A stretch of 64,000 nucleotides of DNA from Asparagopsis taxiformis (taxonomy: Eukaryota > Rhodophyta > Florideophyceae > Bonnemaisoniales > Bonnemaisoniaceae), in the NCBI GenBank assembly GCA_030407315.1, contig JALQPE010000320.1, positions 203,683 through 267,682 of the forward strand. Direction: 5' to 3'. Under the pieces are notes generated by a model, which was not told the origin of the DNA, searched no databases, and saw only the letters and a program-made list of their open reading frames with translations. The position numbers and the translations under genes were made by a program. Every line of letters starts with the position of its first letter. Position 1 is the first letter of the stretch. Below, piece by piece: positions 9,122 through 19,815 of the stretch.

Positions 9122-11452
9122 ATGCAACCATCACAACCGTCAACTCCGTCCGCCAACCCAACCGCTCAGCCGACGGAAACGCCCTCCACGACATGCAATG
9201 CGCAAGCGACGCTCAACTCTCTGCGACAAAACTTCACCTGTGATCTCTGTCGCGACATATTCACAGCGCCAGTTCGACTCCCATGCGACCACATATTCTG
9301 CTCAGCCTGCATTCGTCTCCACTTCACAATGCGTTCCCAATGCCCCTCTGCAGCCTGCCACGACAGCCGCGAGACGGTAACAACAGCATCATTAACACCG
9401 CTGCGTCATCTCGATCGCTCTCTGCTTCCGCTGCGAACAAGTCCAACTGCTGCGCCTTCCGTGGCCCCCGACCAGCATGAACTGCAGTACATGCCCTTTC
9501 TGCTCTGTCTCAAGGACGCCGCCGCCCGGCATAGATTCACCACTGTGCTCAGACAGTTGGGACTGGTCTGCACGGGCAAACTGACAGAGCTTGCCAATCG
9601 ACACAAGAATTTTGTTATCGCGTGGAATGCCAATGTGGACAGTGCTTTTCCGCGTGCCAAAGCTGACATTGCCGCACAGATCACCGCTGATGAGCGCAAG
9701 GCTCGAATGGCGCAATCTCGTGCATCGAACCGTCCGTTCTTTCAGAGGCGACGCTCAGCTCCCTCTGATCCGATTCCAACTCCGTCCAGTGACTCCCTTA
9801 TGCCGGCGGAGGGGGATGACCATAATACACTCATTTTCAAGCTTCGCCAGCGCGAACAGCTTGTTAGAGATGCGGCGGGATTGCCTCCGCGTCCGTGCAA
9901 AAGAGTCAGAACTGAGTCCCCACCACCTGTTCAAGGCGCGGATCGTAATTCCACTGTAATTACCAATGTGGGTGAGATCACTCCAGCAGAGAACAACTCT
10001 CTTGAAGCGCGTCTCGATGTCCCAGATTTGGTGCAAAATGAACGTGCAACTGCCCAAGTCGCACTGAACTCAATGCGTGAACGTCAAAACAGCCAGCCTG
10101 CTCCGTCCAATCAAGCGAGAGATATGCCTTTCGCTTTCAATATTGAAAAGAACGCGCGCGCATCTGCGATGCAAATTGAAGAGGCAGTGCAACCAGTTGA
10201 GACAAGCAATGCTTCCAGTGCGATTACTGCGAATCCAGCTCAGTCGAGGACAGAAACACCTTTCGATCCGTCCCAATCCGTGCCGAATGAAAATATGATG
10301 CGTTCATCACAGCAGCAACCATCATTACGTCAGACATATCACGCTTCCTCTACTTCACCTACATTGCACTTTAATGTTCGCCCAAGCTCGTCCCGATCTG
10401 TGCATGATTCAGACCACGGAGCTTCTAACATACCCTGCGCTGGGTCAGCAAGTCAGCCATCGTCTCTCCGTATGAGATCCATGTCCCAACCAATACTGTC
10501 CACTGCAATGTCATACAGAGATCGGGTTGAACAAAACCAGTGGAAGGCGAGAAGTGACGCGTCTATCAATCCAGCACTAGTGCCGACTTCCTCCCAACCC
10601 CCACACTCACCCAGAGCACAACGACCGTTCCGCCCGAACACAGCGCGAGTTTATGCAACACAAGCAGCTTCACAAAATGAAAGGCGCATCTTACAATCAC
10701 CATCAAACGCGTTACCGAATAGTAATCAAGCAGATTATCCGACATGGAGTCGCCCATATGCCGGTCAACTGAAAAACACGCCCAGCGTATCGGGTCCTGC
10801 ATCGTTGCTGTATGCAAACGTCACACAGAAACCTTCAAACACGTCTGCAGCACATACAGAAGCCAATGCATCGATTGGTGTACCTGGATTACATGAAACA
10901 CAATCTCAAGTTTTGGACGCAAACAATACCGCAGCTAATCTCGCAAACAAATCTCAAAGTTCAGTTGACAGTGAGGTTATTCACCATATCACGCTGGATA
11001 TAAATAATATCGGCTTGCCAGCAGATCCGCCACCTCGGCAGTCATCACCCGCAGCAGAAGGGCATCGAGTCCAACAGAGTGCGGTTCCAACTGTGATTGA
11101 AGTGGAAGGCACAGCTGCGAAGACGTGTCCGAGTAACAGAAGAGGGGTTTCTCCACAGACGCTTGACACGGCAAATCGAGCGGCTTATTTAACGCCAAAC
11201 GGCTCCTCACAAGAGTCTCATGGATCATCTGCACATATGACTGAATCGCCGTTTATTAGAAACACTCAGAATATTGAGCAGCACAGCCAAATATGCAGCG
11301 TGAATGCTTCGCTTTCTCAAAGTGATAACACGCCTTTGACGGCTGAACAACTGCGGCGAATAAACCAAAACAAGTTGAGAGCAATGGAACGAAGGCGGCA
11401 GTTTCAAAGAAGACGGCAAATGGAAAACTCTTGCTCACAACCTAACATGTAA
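9122..11452 (+). CDS. RAD18-like RING-SAP E3 ubiquitin ligase
   Basis: A 776-residue protein starting at the first ATG; the frame upstream of it has no ATG. A C3HC4 RING lies at residues 40-79 (C40, C43, C55, H57, C60, C63, C74, C79; the last pair is C-x4-C, not the usual CPxC). Residues 141-175 (LRQLGLVCTGKLTELANRHK, then NANVDS) closely resemble the SAP segment of RAD18, which ubiquitinates PCNA at stalled forks. The ubiquitin-binding zinc finger that lies between RING and SAP in animal RAD18 is absent. The remaining 550 residues are Ser/Gln/Asn-rich and disordered. The C-terminus (739-761, LTAEQLRRINQNKLRAMERR) looks like the RPA32-binding helix of SMARCAL1-type proteins. A DNA-damage-tolerance E3 is the best reading; orthology to RAD18 is inferred. 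Confidence 0.75.
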   Translation: MQPSQPSTPSANPTAQPTETPSTTCNAQATLNSLRQNFTCDLCRDIFTAPVRLPCDHIFCSACIRLHFTMRSQCPSAACHDSRETVTTASLTPLRHLDRSLLPLRTSPTAAPSVAPDQHELQYMPFLLCLKDAAARHRFTTVLRQLGLVCTGKLTELANRHKNFVIAWNANVDSAFPRAKADIAAQITADERKARMAQSRASNRPFFQRRRSAPSDPIPTPSSDSLMPAEGDDHNTLIFKLRQREQLVRDAAGLPPRPCKRVRTESPPPVQGADRNSTVITNVGEITPAENNSLEARLDVPDLVQNERATAQVALNSMRERQNSQPAPSNQARDMPFAFNIEKNARASAMQIEEAVQPVETSNASSAITANPAQSRTETPFDPSQSVPNENMMRSSQQQPSLRQTYHASSTSPTLHFNVRPSSSRSVHDSDHGASNIPCAGSASQPSSLRMRSMSQPILSTAMSYRDRVEQNQWKARSDASINPALVPTSSQPPHSPRAQRPFRPNTARVYATQAASQNERRILQSPSNALPNSNQADYPTWSRPYAGQLKNTPSVSGPASLLYANVTQKPSNTSAAHTEANASIGVPGLHETQSQVLDANNTAANLANKSQSSVDSEVIHHITLDINNIGLPADPPPRQSSPAAEGHRVQQSAVPTVIEVEGTAAKTCPSNRRGVSPQTLDTANRAAYLTPNGSSQESHGSSAHMTESPFIRNTQNIEQHSQICSVNASLSQSDNTPLTAEQLRRINQNKLRAMERRRQFQRRRQMENSCSQPNM

Positions 11453-11556
11453 AATAGCTTCGTTGCTCGAAGGGTAAGCGTGTATTATGACATACTGCTT
11501 CAAAATTTGCTGGCGCTCTCTCAGATCGCCAGTGTTTATTTTCCTGTTTATTAGTA

Positions 11557-13689
11557 TTAGTCTTTCTGTTTACCTGTCTCGCCCAAAAGAATGTCAATCG
11601 ACTTTCTGAACAGACGTCTCGAGTTTCGTTCAAGGATGCCCCCAGCGACTGTTCGAGTTGTCTGCTTGAGCACTTCTCGAAACTTTTCCTGCCTCCTCAT
11701 ATATTCGTTCCGTTCTTTTGTCCTCCCTCCAATATTATTGAACAACAGTTCCGGTACTCGGCTACGCAAAGCCTGCGCCAAATCGATCGCCCTTTCTAAA
11801 CGCTCCACATCGATTTCCTCGCGTGGTGCAGGCAGTACGCCAGCTGTTATTTGCGAAAGTCGTCGCAAAAATGCGAGCTGAGCAGCATCTACAGTATCTA
11901 CTAGTTCACGTTGTAGGGCATCTCGCAGAAATTTACCGCGCTCGCTCAACACAAAATCCACCACTCTGTTGATTGCTGCATCGCTAACTCCGGCCAATTG
12001 GTTCCTTCCCGAGTCGCCGACATGGTTTTGTTCTGCTTTGTCATCCGCTGAGGCAGAATTGGTCCGCAGTAGAGAGTCCAGTCTGTCCCATCGAATGCGC
12101 CGATTATCATCAAGCAGCACACCCTCGAGAGCGCGCTGAAACTCGGGGGAATCATCCGTTAGAACTCGTGATACAACGTATGGATATGATTCATCAACAA
12201 TCTTGAAAGAGGCGTCAGTCTGTAGAGCGAATCCCTCTAAAATGGTCAGCGATCGAATAATTAGAGTAAAGAACACGGGGATGCGAATTGGCGTGACGAA
12301 CGCAAGACCTGATAAATTGTCTGCGAGCTTGCTAAATGACAAGTCTGACAACTCAGATCCTGTGCTTGCGTCGCCAAACGCCTTTTCCAACAGCGGTCCC
12401 AATGGCGCTGTATCAGCATCCGGCGGGAGGAAGCCCAACTTGACAAAGTCCTTTGCGAGATTGTCGTAGTCGCGGTTAATAAGTCGGACAATAGCAGCGA
12501 CGAGATCATTTCTAATTTGTTTCTCAACATCTACGCACATTCCAAAATCGAGATAGCAAAGCTTCCCTTCATTAGTTCGCAACAAATTACCACCATGCGG
12601 ATCTGCATGAACAAATCCTTTGTCAAGTAATTGATTCAAAGAGCACTGCACACCGATTTTAATCAGCCTCTGTGCATCTTCTTTCGGAAACCATGGCGCC
12701 TTGTCACCATCGATCCACTCCATACATAGGACACGTTTTGTTGTATACTCCCTGTAAATTGCCGGCACGTAAACATCATCAGAGGCTGTAGCGTACAAAC
12801 TACGGAATCGATCACAGTTGTCAGCCTCGTGCACATAATCCAATTCCTCCCACAATCTGAACGCAAACTCATCAACAATGCCGACTAGATCGCTTCGAAG
12901 CTTGAAGCGTTTCTTCGCGAAAAACGCTGCCTTGCGAAGAACGTATACATCCAATGCGGCATCTCTTTCCACAGTCGGTCGCTGCACCTTTACGGCAACG
13001 TGATCTCCGGAGCGCAGAATAGCTTTATGAACCTGACCGAGCGATGCTGATGCGACCGCATCTGGTTCAAAATGTGAAAAGACATCTTCCAATTGTTCGA
13101 TCTGCAGCTCCTTCTTCACCATAGCTACAGCGACATCGCTGTCGAAAGTTCCGACATCATCCACAAGTTTTTGCAATTCATTGCTATAAATTACGCCCAC
13201 AAGATCAGGTCTGTTGCCCACAGCTTGGCCAATTTTCAAATAGGTCGGCCCGGCCCAACACAATAGTTTACGAAGTTCATCGGCGCGTTTGAGGGTAACA
13301 TCTGTGTCGTCTGCAGCTCCGCGCCATTTGTCCCATTTTCGAACTTTAAATAGCCAAGCGAGGAAGGGAATGCCGACGGCTGTGACACGGACTAGGGCAC
13401 TCAATTGACGTGCGTCGTAATAGTCTGCAATCTTGACGGAGTCATATCGGTAGAGTGCGATTTGACGGTCTACAATGACGGAAAAATCACCGGTAGCCAG
13501 ACGGCGCAGTCGGCGGAAGTCACTTCGAAGGAGTTTGAAGCCGCGCTCAGTAGTCTGTCGGTTGGCTGCATTAGCGGATGTTGTGAGGCGACGGGGAGTA
13601 TAGGGCGGTAGACACACAATATAGGGTCGGGAAGCTCGGGGTGCGGCGAGCAAAAGACGATTGGCGATGAATGGCGACACAAATGCCAT
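11557..13689 (-). CDS. ABC1/COQ8/UbiB-family atypical kinase, probably organellar
   Basis: A 710-residue protein. All family motifs are present: the KxGQ motif K152-Q155, the Ala-rich nucleotide loop ASASLGQ at 213-219, the VAVK lysine K234, ExD at E282-D284, HADPHGGN at 361-368 with catalytic D363, and DFG at 381-383. The family has kinase/ATPase activity and supports prenyl-quinone (ubiquinone, plastoquinone, tocopherol) metabolism. The first 45 residues are basic and Ser/Thr/Ala/Pro-rich with no acids, as in an organelle transit peptide. The segment after KxGQ resembles plant plastid ABC1K members more than mitochondrial COQ8, so I lean to plastid. The C-terminal 200 residues are helical and end near LLGETGKQKD. 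It converges on the RING gene with about 100 bp between stops. Confidence 0.9.
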   Translation of the reverse strand: MAFVSPFIANRLLLAAPRASRPYIVCLPPYTPRRLTTSANAANRQTTERGFKLLRSDFRRLRRLATGDFSVIVDRQIALYRYDSVKIADYYDARQLSALVRVTAVGIPFLAWLFKVRKWDKWRGAADDTDVTLKRADELRKLLCWAGPTYLKIGQAVGNRPDLVGVIYSNELQKLVDDVGTFDSDVAVAMVKKELQIEQLEDVFSHFEPDAVASASLGQVHKAILRSGDHVAVKVQRPTVERDAALDVYVLRKAAFFAKKRFKLRSDLVGIVDEFAFRLWEELDYVHEADNCDRFRSLYATASDDVYVPAIYREYTTKRVLCMEWIDGDKAPWFPKEDAQRLIKIGVQCSLNQLLDKGFVHADPHGGNLLRTNEGKLCYLDFGMCVDVEKQIRNDLVAAIVRLINRDYDNLAKDFVKLGFLPPDADTAPLGPLLEKAFGDASTGSELSDLSFSKLADNLSGLAFVTPIRIPVFFTLIIRSLTILEGFALQTDASFKIVDESYPYVVSRVLTDDSPEFQRALEGVLLDDNRRIRWDRLDSLLRTNSASADDKAEQNHVGDSGRNQLAGVSDAAINRVVDFVLSERGKFLRDALQRELVDTVDAAQLAFLRRLSQITAGVLPAPREEIDVERLERAIDLAQALRSRVPELLFNNIGGRTKERNEYMRRQEKFREVLKQTTRTVAGGILERNSRRLFRKSIDILLGETGKQKD

Positions 13690-14746
13690 CGTTGCTAATA
13701 GTGGTAGGGATCATTGGAATGATGGGTGATGCGAACACGACCCGGGCAAGATCTGGAGGGATGATCGCAATGGATGAGAAATATGTGGTCAAGAAGGCTT
13801 GTGGGTCGAACAATTTCATATTTTTGATTTTTGATTTTTTGGAGCTTTACTCGAGCTGTTCTGTGATGGCATATGATGACGTGCTGGGGATTGTGTCTGC
13901 TCTGCCGGTTGTGCTTCGCTGCGCGAATTGGGCAGATACGTTCGATTGATTCACATGGTCGGATCATGATGATATATTGCATGGTACAACGTGGCAATTA
14001 TTTCAGCGAGCAGGAAGGGCAGGATGGTGCTTAAACGATGGGTTTCAACTCAACCCAGCGAGCGAGTGAATGGATGTGTGTCAAGCAGCATTACACGCGC
14101 CTCACACGTATCAGGCACACGACAAATGGGAGCGGCAGCGGTGGAAGGATGCGTGAATTGGATAGTGCGCGATGACGTGCCATCGCGATCAACTCGAGAG
14201 AAGTGCGTAGTTTGAGGCAGCGAGCTGGAAGCAGGCGTGATCGGAGCAGTTGCACGGGTGCCGTGACGCATGTGTGGAGCACGGCGTGCGCAAGAGGCCA
14301 TTAGGCATTGGCAGGCGCAAATTTGAATGGTCTGCAAATGCTGCACAACGCATGATCCGTTTGGATGAGATCAAGTCCAACATTAGATCGTCAAATATCG
14401 CATCCGTTGCAATGACAAAACGGCTGTTTCAATGGACATCTGCGCCTCCCACAGCTACACCTGAGCAGCTGCAGATTTCGTGCAATTTGACGGGCCAGGT
14501 GCTCCTCAGCGCGCCGTGGCTCACATTGCTCAGGTGAACATATGCCCCCGCATTAGCGACATATGCCCCGCAACGCTTCTTCTCACGCTACCTCGCCTCT
14601 ACTGGTGCATCTGACTCTTCTGATCTGTGTCCCTCATTTGATCCACACATCTCGAGTCTTTCCCATTCTCCACATGCCTATTTATGCGCCAAACACCTCC
14701 CCCAAACCTCCCTTCCCGATGTCTACTCCATCACACACTTTTTACA
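13690..14746. other. divergent intergenic region
   Basis: About 1 kb between the ABC1K start (minus) and the phosphoserine aminotransferase start (plus), so it should hold both promoters. The last 200 bases are C/T-rich, as before other plus-strand starts in this window. I see no further gene. Confidence 0.5.
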
Positions 14747-15978
14747 ATGGCACCCAATTACCTCTCCCCTCGACCGCGCGATCGCGCTCTTGGAAACTTC
14801 TCCGCCGGTCCAGCATGCCTGTCCGATTGGGTCATGCGCACCGCTCAGGAAGAGTTTACCAATAAGAATAGCACCGGCATGGGAATCATGGAGGTAAGTT
14901 TTACCATAATTCCGTCGTCTGTAATCCCTACTCAACTCTTCTAACCACATATCCCTCTTTATTCGCCTAGATGAGTCACAGAGACGAAGGAGGCCCCGTA
15001 CAGGAGGCAATCAGCTCCGCTACTAATCTCATTCGCACCATGCTAGATGTGCCGAACAATTATCACATCATATTCATGCAGGGCGGTGCGCATGGCCAGT
15101 TTGCCGCAGTTGCCATGAACCTTCTCGGGGACAAAACGCAGGCTGATTACGTCAACACTGGCTTTTGGAGTCAACGAGCAATCAAGGAGGCGTCCAAGTA
15201 TTGCAAGACACGCCTGGCATACGACGGCTCGAAGGACAACTTTGAATTCATCCCGCCAGTCGCCGACTGGAACATTTCGCCAGATAGTGCCTACGTCCAC
15301 ATCTGTGCCAATGAGACCATTCACGGTCTCGAGTTTCTGGAGGATCCGCAACTCCCTGAAGGTAGCCCGCCGCTGGTCGGTGACTTCACATCCACTCTTT
15401 TGTCAAGGAGAGTAGACATCAGCAAGTATGGATGCATCTATGCTTCTGGAGGTAAAAACTTGGGACCAGCAGGTGTCACAGTGGTTATTATCAGAGACGA
15501 CCTGGTGGGACGGGAATTTCCGGACTGTCCCTCTGTGCTTAGCTATGCTCAAATGGTCCAATCCAAGCCAATTCCATCAATCTACAACACGCCACCTACG
15601 TTTTTGATTTATATGGTGGACCTAGTTCTGCAGGACAACATGAATATGGGCGGAATGAGTGCGCTAGAAGTTCGCGCCAAGAGGCGTGCCGCGCAGATTT
15701 ACGACATTATCGATCACTCAAATGGATTCTACTACCTCAAGTGCAAAGATAACAAACATCGATCGCGAATGAATATTCCGTTCCGCATCCGGTGCGACAG
15801 AGGCGATATCGATCTGGAGGATGAGTTTTGTGCCGAAGCCAACAAGCGAGGCCTGCTGCAGCTGTTCTGCCACCCGCTGTTCCCGGGTTGTCGTATCACG
15901 CTGTACAACGGGATTCCAGACACTGCTGTCGACGCGTTGGTGGAGTACATGAAGGAGTTTGCCAATACTCATGCATGA
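14747..15978 (+). CDS. SERC: phosphoserine aminotransferase (two exons)
   Basis: PLP enzyme converting 3-phosphohydroxypyruvate and glutamate to 3-phosphoserine in serine synthesis. Exon 1 is 14747-14893 and exon 2 is 14971-15978; the 77-nt intron has donor GTAAGT and acceptor CCTAG and is in phase 0. The joined protein has 384 residues, the usual length. Exon 1 carries NFSAGPACL, and the junction reads GMGIME-MSHRDEGGP, a conserved family stretch. Then come FMQGGAHGQFAAVAMNLL, HICANETIHG and the PLP-lysine motif ASGGKNLGPAG with the lysine at about residue 211. There is no obvious transit peptide, so a cytosolic enzyme is likely, unlike the plastid enzyme of land plants. Exon 2 begins with its own in-frame ATG, which would give a truncated protein if mistaken for the start. 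Confidence 0.93.
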
Positions 15979-16262
15979 CAGTGGTGAGAATGATGCTCAC
16001 ATGGTAATGATAGATTTGTCAAGTTTTTTTGCTCTCCATGGCACTAGTTAATTGGTTGTGTATTGAGCCATGCACCGTGATAGATGGACGATGACGTCCT
16101 CACATTTCTTCACGCTTCTCTTCTCTCGTTTGGATCCTGTAGTCAGGCGCTGATCGGCATACCGCCCAAACCATATTTCGATTTGACGTCCTTGCGAATA
16201 TGGGACGAATGCGTTGAGCCGACATTAATAAATGCTATGTTTTGTGATCAACACCCTTTACT

Positions 16263-17864
16263 TCACCACTTGCACTTTTCAACCGACACTTTACTACTGA
16301 AAAACCCAGCCGGCATACTATATCTCTCATCACGTCTCACTTCGTCATCCCGCAATACATCCAGGTCCCGCAGAGCAGCATACGCAGTTTCATCGCAATC
16401 GGCACCGAAATTACTCCACGCTTTTCGAATGATCTCCTCTGCACGCGTGCTATTCCGCAAATACACTCGCGCACCTTCGTCTCTCGCGCAGACATTACGC
16501 ACCGCAAGGCATCCCAGCCGTTGCACATTGCATTTCTGCTCGTGCGTCACCATCGCCGCAAGCAGATCGTCCATTTTGCCCGACTGAACAACCTTGTTCG
16601 CGAGATCGGGCCGGCGGAGACAGAGGCTTGCAACAAAGCCTGCGTAGTATTCGACAACGATATGCGAAGTGGCCGAATGTTTGCATAGAGTGCTAGAGAC
16701 GATATCTATACATTCGTATAGTTCTGTTTTGCATTCGTCTCTTGCAGCAAGGTTACGTAGCAGCGCCAGACTACTGTGGGCGATGGATGTCGATTCGGGG
16801 TACTGACGCAAGGCGGTGATTGTAACACGAGTAAAGCCGAGCGACATGACATTGGCGCAGATTTCATCTGATATGGCGCATAGTTTGACGTTGATTATGC
16901 AGTCGGAGATGAGTCCGAGTCGTTCGGAAGTTTGTAGGTCTGCAGATGTTAGAGCCTCTGAAACGACGTGAAAGGAAATTTCCGGGATATGTTTTGAATA
17001 TGACAATGGTCGTAGGCCACTTTCCATGACGTTTTGGCCGCCGCTGAGCACACGTGCTCGGTTGAACGTTTCGGACACTTGGACAGTTGCGTCATCTGGA
17101 GAAAGTAACTGTTTGATGATTGAGCAGCCTTTCCTGAATACTTTGGTATACTTAGTAGCATCTTTAGTGTTTGGATCGACTGCGCGTGAGCCGGAAAGAT
17201 CGAGCAGATGTGTGAGATGATCGAGGGATGAAGCAGCAGCCAATTTACGCTTTACCGTTTCGCTCTTTCGCTGAACAGCGATTATGGCTGCAAGAAGAGA
17301 ATTGCAGGCGTCGAAGGCAAACGCTGATGAATCAGGAATGGTGAAAGCTGTAGCATCAAGGGAAGCCAACATCTGTTTGAGGAACGAGACACCATCTAGC
17401 TGCTTCTCCGTAATAAATTTGGATCGATTCACTTCATTGTTACCGCACAGGGCCTGGATCAATGCACACGCCTTCTCCGCAATAGCTGGATGGTTAGGGT
17501 AACGTAATGCATACTGCAAGCAAAGAATTGAAATGCGAACAGCGTCATTCGCACCTGCAACACCGCACACTTCCGTATCGTTTGCAGCTTTATCGGCGAG
17601 ATTGGTTATAGCAGCGACGAGTTGCGAGTGATTAGCCTGGTTGAGGGCGGTCTCAATAGCACTGGGCAGGGAAATTCCGTCATGATTGTGTTGATCGTCT
17701 ACATCTGGAATGGATGTGATCAAATTAGAAAAGTCAGAAACTCCAGCCTTCTGCAACTGTTCGCGGGCATCTTGCAACGCTTCGTGCGGTGTGAGACCAA
17801 ACTCTTCAATTGCTTCGCGCACAATGGCATCGAACGTAGACTGTTGCACCTGTTTCGGCGGCAT
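16263..17864 (-). CDS. ARMC6: ARMC6-like armadillo-repeat protein
   Basis: A 533-residue, largely helical protein. The N-terminus (QQSTFDAIVREAIEEFGLTP, then EALQDAREQLQKAGVSDFSN) is the characteristic opening of the ARMC6 family, and length is close to the animal protein. The rest consists of degenerate armadillo-type helical repeats (for example HSSLALLRNLAARDECK and GCLAVRNVCARDEGARVYL). The molecular function of ARMC6 is poorly known; it is probably a protein-interaction scaffold. No targeting signal or catalytic motif is seen. The start is the first ATG, and about 390 bp separate it from the divergent GT8 gene. Confidence 0.88.
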   Translation of the reverse strand: MPPKQVQQSTFDAIVREAIEEFGLTPHEALQDAREQLQKAGVSDFSNLITSIPDVDDQHNHDGISLPSAIETALNQANHSQLVAAITNLADKAANDTEVCGVAGANDAVRISILCLQYALRYPNHPAIAEKACALIQALCGNNEVNRSKFITEKQLDGVSFLKQMLASLDATAFTIPDSSAFAFDACNSLLAAIIAVQRKSETVKRKLAAASSLDHLTHLLDLSGSRAVDPNTKDATKYTKVFRKGCSIIKQLLSPDDATVQVSETFNRARVLSGGQNVMESGLRPLSYSKHIPEISFHVVSEALTSADLQTSERLGLISDCIINVKLCAISDEICANVMSLGFTRVTITALRQYPESTSIAHSSLALLRNLAARDECKTELYECIDIVSSTLCKHSATSHIVVEYYAGFVASLCLRRPDLANKVVQSGKMDDLLAAMVTHEQKCNVQRLGCLAVRNVCARDEGARVYLRNSTRAEEIIRKAWSNFGADCDETAYAALRDLDVLRDDEVRRDERYSMPAGFFSSKVSVEKCKW

Positions 17865-18255
17865 GGCAACTTGAAGCGAAGACGGAGGACCTGGATGCGG
17901 ACGAAAGTTTCAACTCTCAGCTTTTCGGGGGAAATTGAAAATAGTTTGAAATTTGAACAGACACGTGGCGCAACGTGCGATCTGTAGTGTACCATAGTTT
18001 TGCAATTGAGATGTGTCACACATGACTCCTGGTGAGGTCCGGTTACGTACACGCGTTTCAAGTTCGCTGTGGCACGCAACGGCATGCACTCGTCGTGTAG
18101 TCTCGACGCGCTTGCTTGGAATGGCACAGTTTCACCGACAACCTACTTCTCAACTCGCCATCGATGCTTAACGTCGCAACTGATCCCAGCCAAACGAAGC
18201 GCAGACCCTATTGCCGCGTTTTGCTGCTACGTCGCGATATGCAAGAAATCTCTAG
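17865..18255. other. divergent promoter region
   Basis: Short spacer between the ARMC6 and GT8 starts; it must contain both promoters. No other feature is recognised. Confidence 0.5.
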
Positions 18256-19815
18256 ATGAAGTGCACCTACGTTGGCCCCCGCCCGCAAGGTCATTCCTTG
18301 CGCCCTAGTCCATTATGCCTCCTTTCGCTCCTTTGTCTCATCGTCGCCTCCGCCGCTCAAATACAACTCCCTGCCAACATCACCGTACGGCAGCCGCGCG
18401 AGGCCTACGTCAGCTTGCTTTATGGCGATTTTTACGTCCTTCCTGTCCGCGTCATGATGCGCTCCCTGTACGTCAATAGCCCCGATGTGGCCAGTGGTCA
18501 GCGTGAACGAATTGTTATCGTCACTGGTAACACTTCCGATGAATCCAAGGCGCAGATGAGGCGCGATGGAATCACCGTTCTTAGCGTTCCCTCGATGGAT
18601 TCGCCGTATAAAAGCGACGCCAAGTTTCATGAGCGATTCGTTTCCGTCATGACAAAGCTCTACATTTTTAATATGACCGATTATCATCGTCTCACCTTCA
18701 TCGATGCTGATACACTCGTTCTACGTGATCTCTCTCCAATTTTTGATTGCGGCGTTTTCTGTGCCACCTTTATCAATCCGTGCTACTTCAACTCTGGTCT
18801 GATGTTGGTCACGCCCAACACTTCTCTCTTCGCATACATGATGGACAGACTTCCAACAACTCCGTCTTACGACGGCGGCGATCAAGGCTTTTTGAATTCC
18901 TTGTTCCCAAACTTTCTAAACGCCCCAATTTACGATGCCATGGCAGAACATCCTCCACAATCACGACCTGAGTTCGCTCGGCTCCCGTTTTCTTGGCATG
19001 TTGACCATAGTGCCTTTTATCCTCGCTTCTCATTCGGCTTTGAAAACTCGGATCGTTGCGGTCCGAGACGCGAAATTGAGTGGCTTGGGCCGCCGTTCAT
19101 GAAACCATGGCTATGGTGGACGTTTGCTTTATTGGATATGTCATGGACTTGGTATTCATATCGACAGCAGCTTCCGGATCCGTACCCGCCCAACATTTGG
19201 GCACGTACGAACGGTGCTCTGTTAATTGCAATGAGTTACTTCTTGTTGTATATTGTGTGGCGTCGTTTTCAAGTCGGTAGACAACCTTCGTCTGTTTTCA
19301 CTAGATGGCTACCAGGACTGTGCCCTTTTCCGAATGTGAACAGTCGTTTGAGTTGCCTGTACCCGGTGCTGGCGGGTACATGTATCTGGATACTAACTTT
19401 CACAGTGAGCACATTGGCAGTACCGAATATCCTGCCACCGTACTATGCTATAGCGGTTTTCATGCATTTGAGAACCATTACAACATTAATGCTACTGCTC
19501 TTCAGTGGTGCCGTATTTACACTTGGGCAACAGCAGGTGAGGAAGGGAAAGCGCAAGTCTATACTGGGTAGGAACAATGTACAGCTGAATAATGCGTTTC
19601 GAGAGATGTTAATGTGGTCCATTGCTGATGCAGCATATCTCGTAGTTTGGTCTGGAATCTTATGGAGGATTCCATTCCAGACCATGGGACCAAAGATTGC
19701 CATGACTGTCACAGCCATTGTGTCACAGTCGCTTGTGGTAACAACAATGTTAGCGAAGACATCTGTGACTTGGACACGATGGGCCGATTCGCTTCCAAGT
19801 GATGATGATACGTGA
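18256..19815 (+). CDS. GT8 glycosyltransferase with C-terminal membrane domain, IPUT1/PGSIP6-like
   Basis: A 519-residue protein. Residues 18-35 form a hydrophobic signal sequence. A GT8 (glycogenin-like) catalytic domain spans about 48-290: YVSLLYGDFYVLPVRVM, the metal-binding DAD at 150-152 (FIDADTLVLRD), FNSGLML at 178-184 and GGDQGFLN at 207-214. After it come WLGPPFMKPW and about five membrane helices (about 315-332, 360-385, 395-425, 450-470, 480-505). A luminal GT8 domain followed by several C-terminal membrane helices is the layout of plant IPUT1, which adds glucuronic acid to inositol phosphorylceramide; classic glycogenin and galactinol synthase lack the membrane tail. The substrate is inferred from architecture only. 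It probably acts in the Golgi. Confidence 0.82.
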   Translation: MKCTYVGPRPQGHSLRPSPLCLLSLLCLIVASAAQIQLPANITVRQPREAYVSLLYGDFYVLPVRVMMRSLYVNSPDVASGQRERIVIVTGNTSDESKAQMRRDGITVLSVPSMDSPYKSDAKFHERFVSVMTKLYIFNMTDYHRLTFIDADTLVLRDLSPIFDCGVFCATFINPCYFNSGLMLVTPNTSLFAYMMDRLPTTPSYDGGDQGFLNSLFPNFLNAPIYDAMAEHPPQSRPEFARLPFSWHVDHSAFYPRFSFGFENSDRCGPRREIEWLGPPFMKPWLWWTFALLDMSWTWYSYRQQLPDPYPPNIWARTNGALLIAMSYFLLYIVWRRFQVGRQPSSVFTRWLPGLCPFPNVNSRLSCLYPVLAGTCIWILTFTVSTLAVPNILPPYYAIAVFMHLRTITTLMLLLFSGAVFTLGQQQVRKGKRKSILGRNNVQLNNAFREMLMWSIADAAYLVVWSGILWRIPFQTMGPKIAMTVTAIVSQSLVVTTMLAKTSVTWTRWADSLPSDDDT

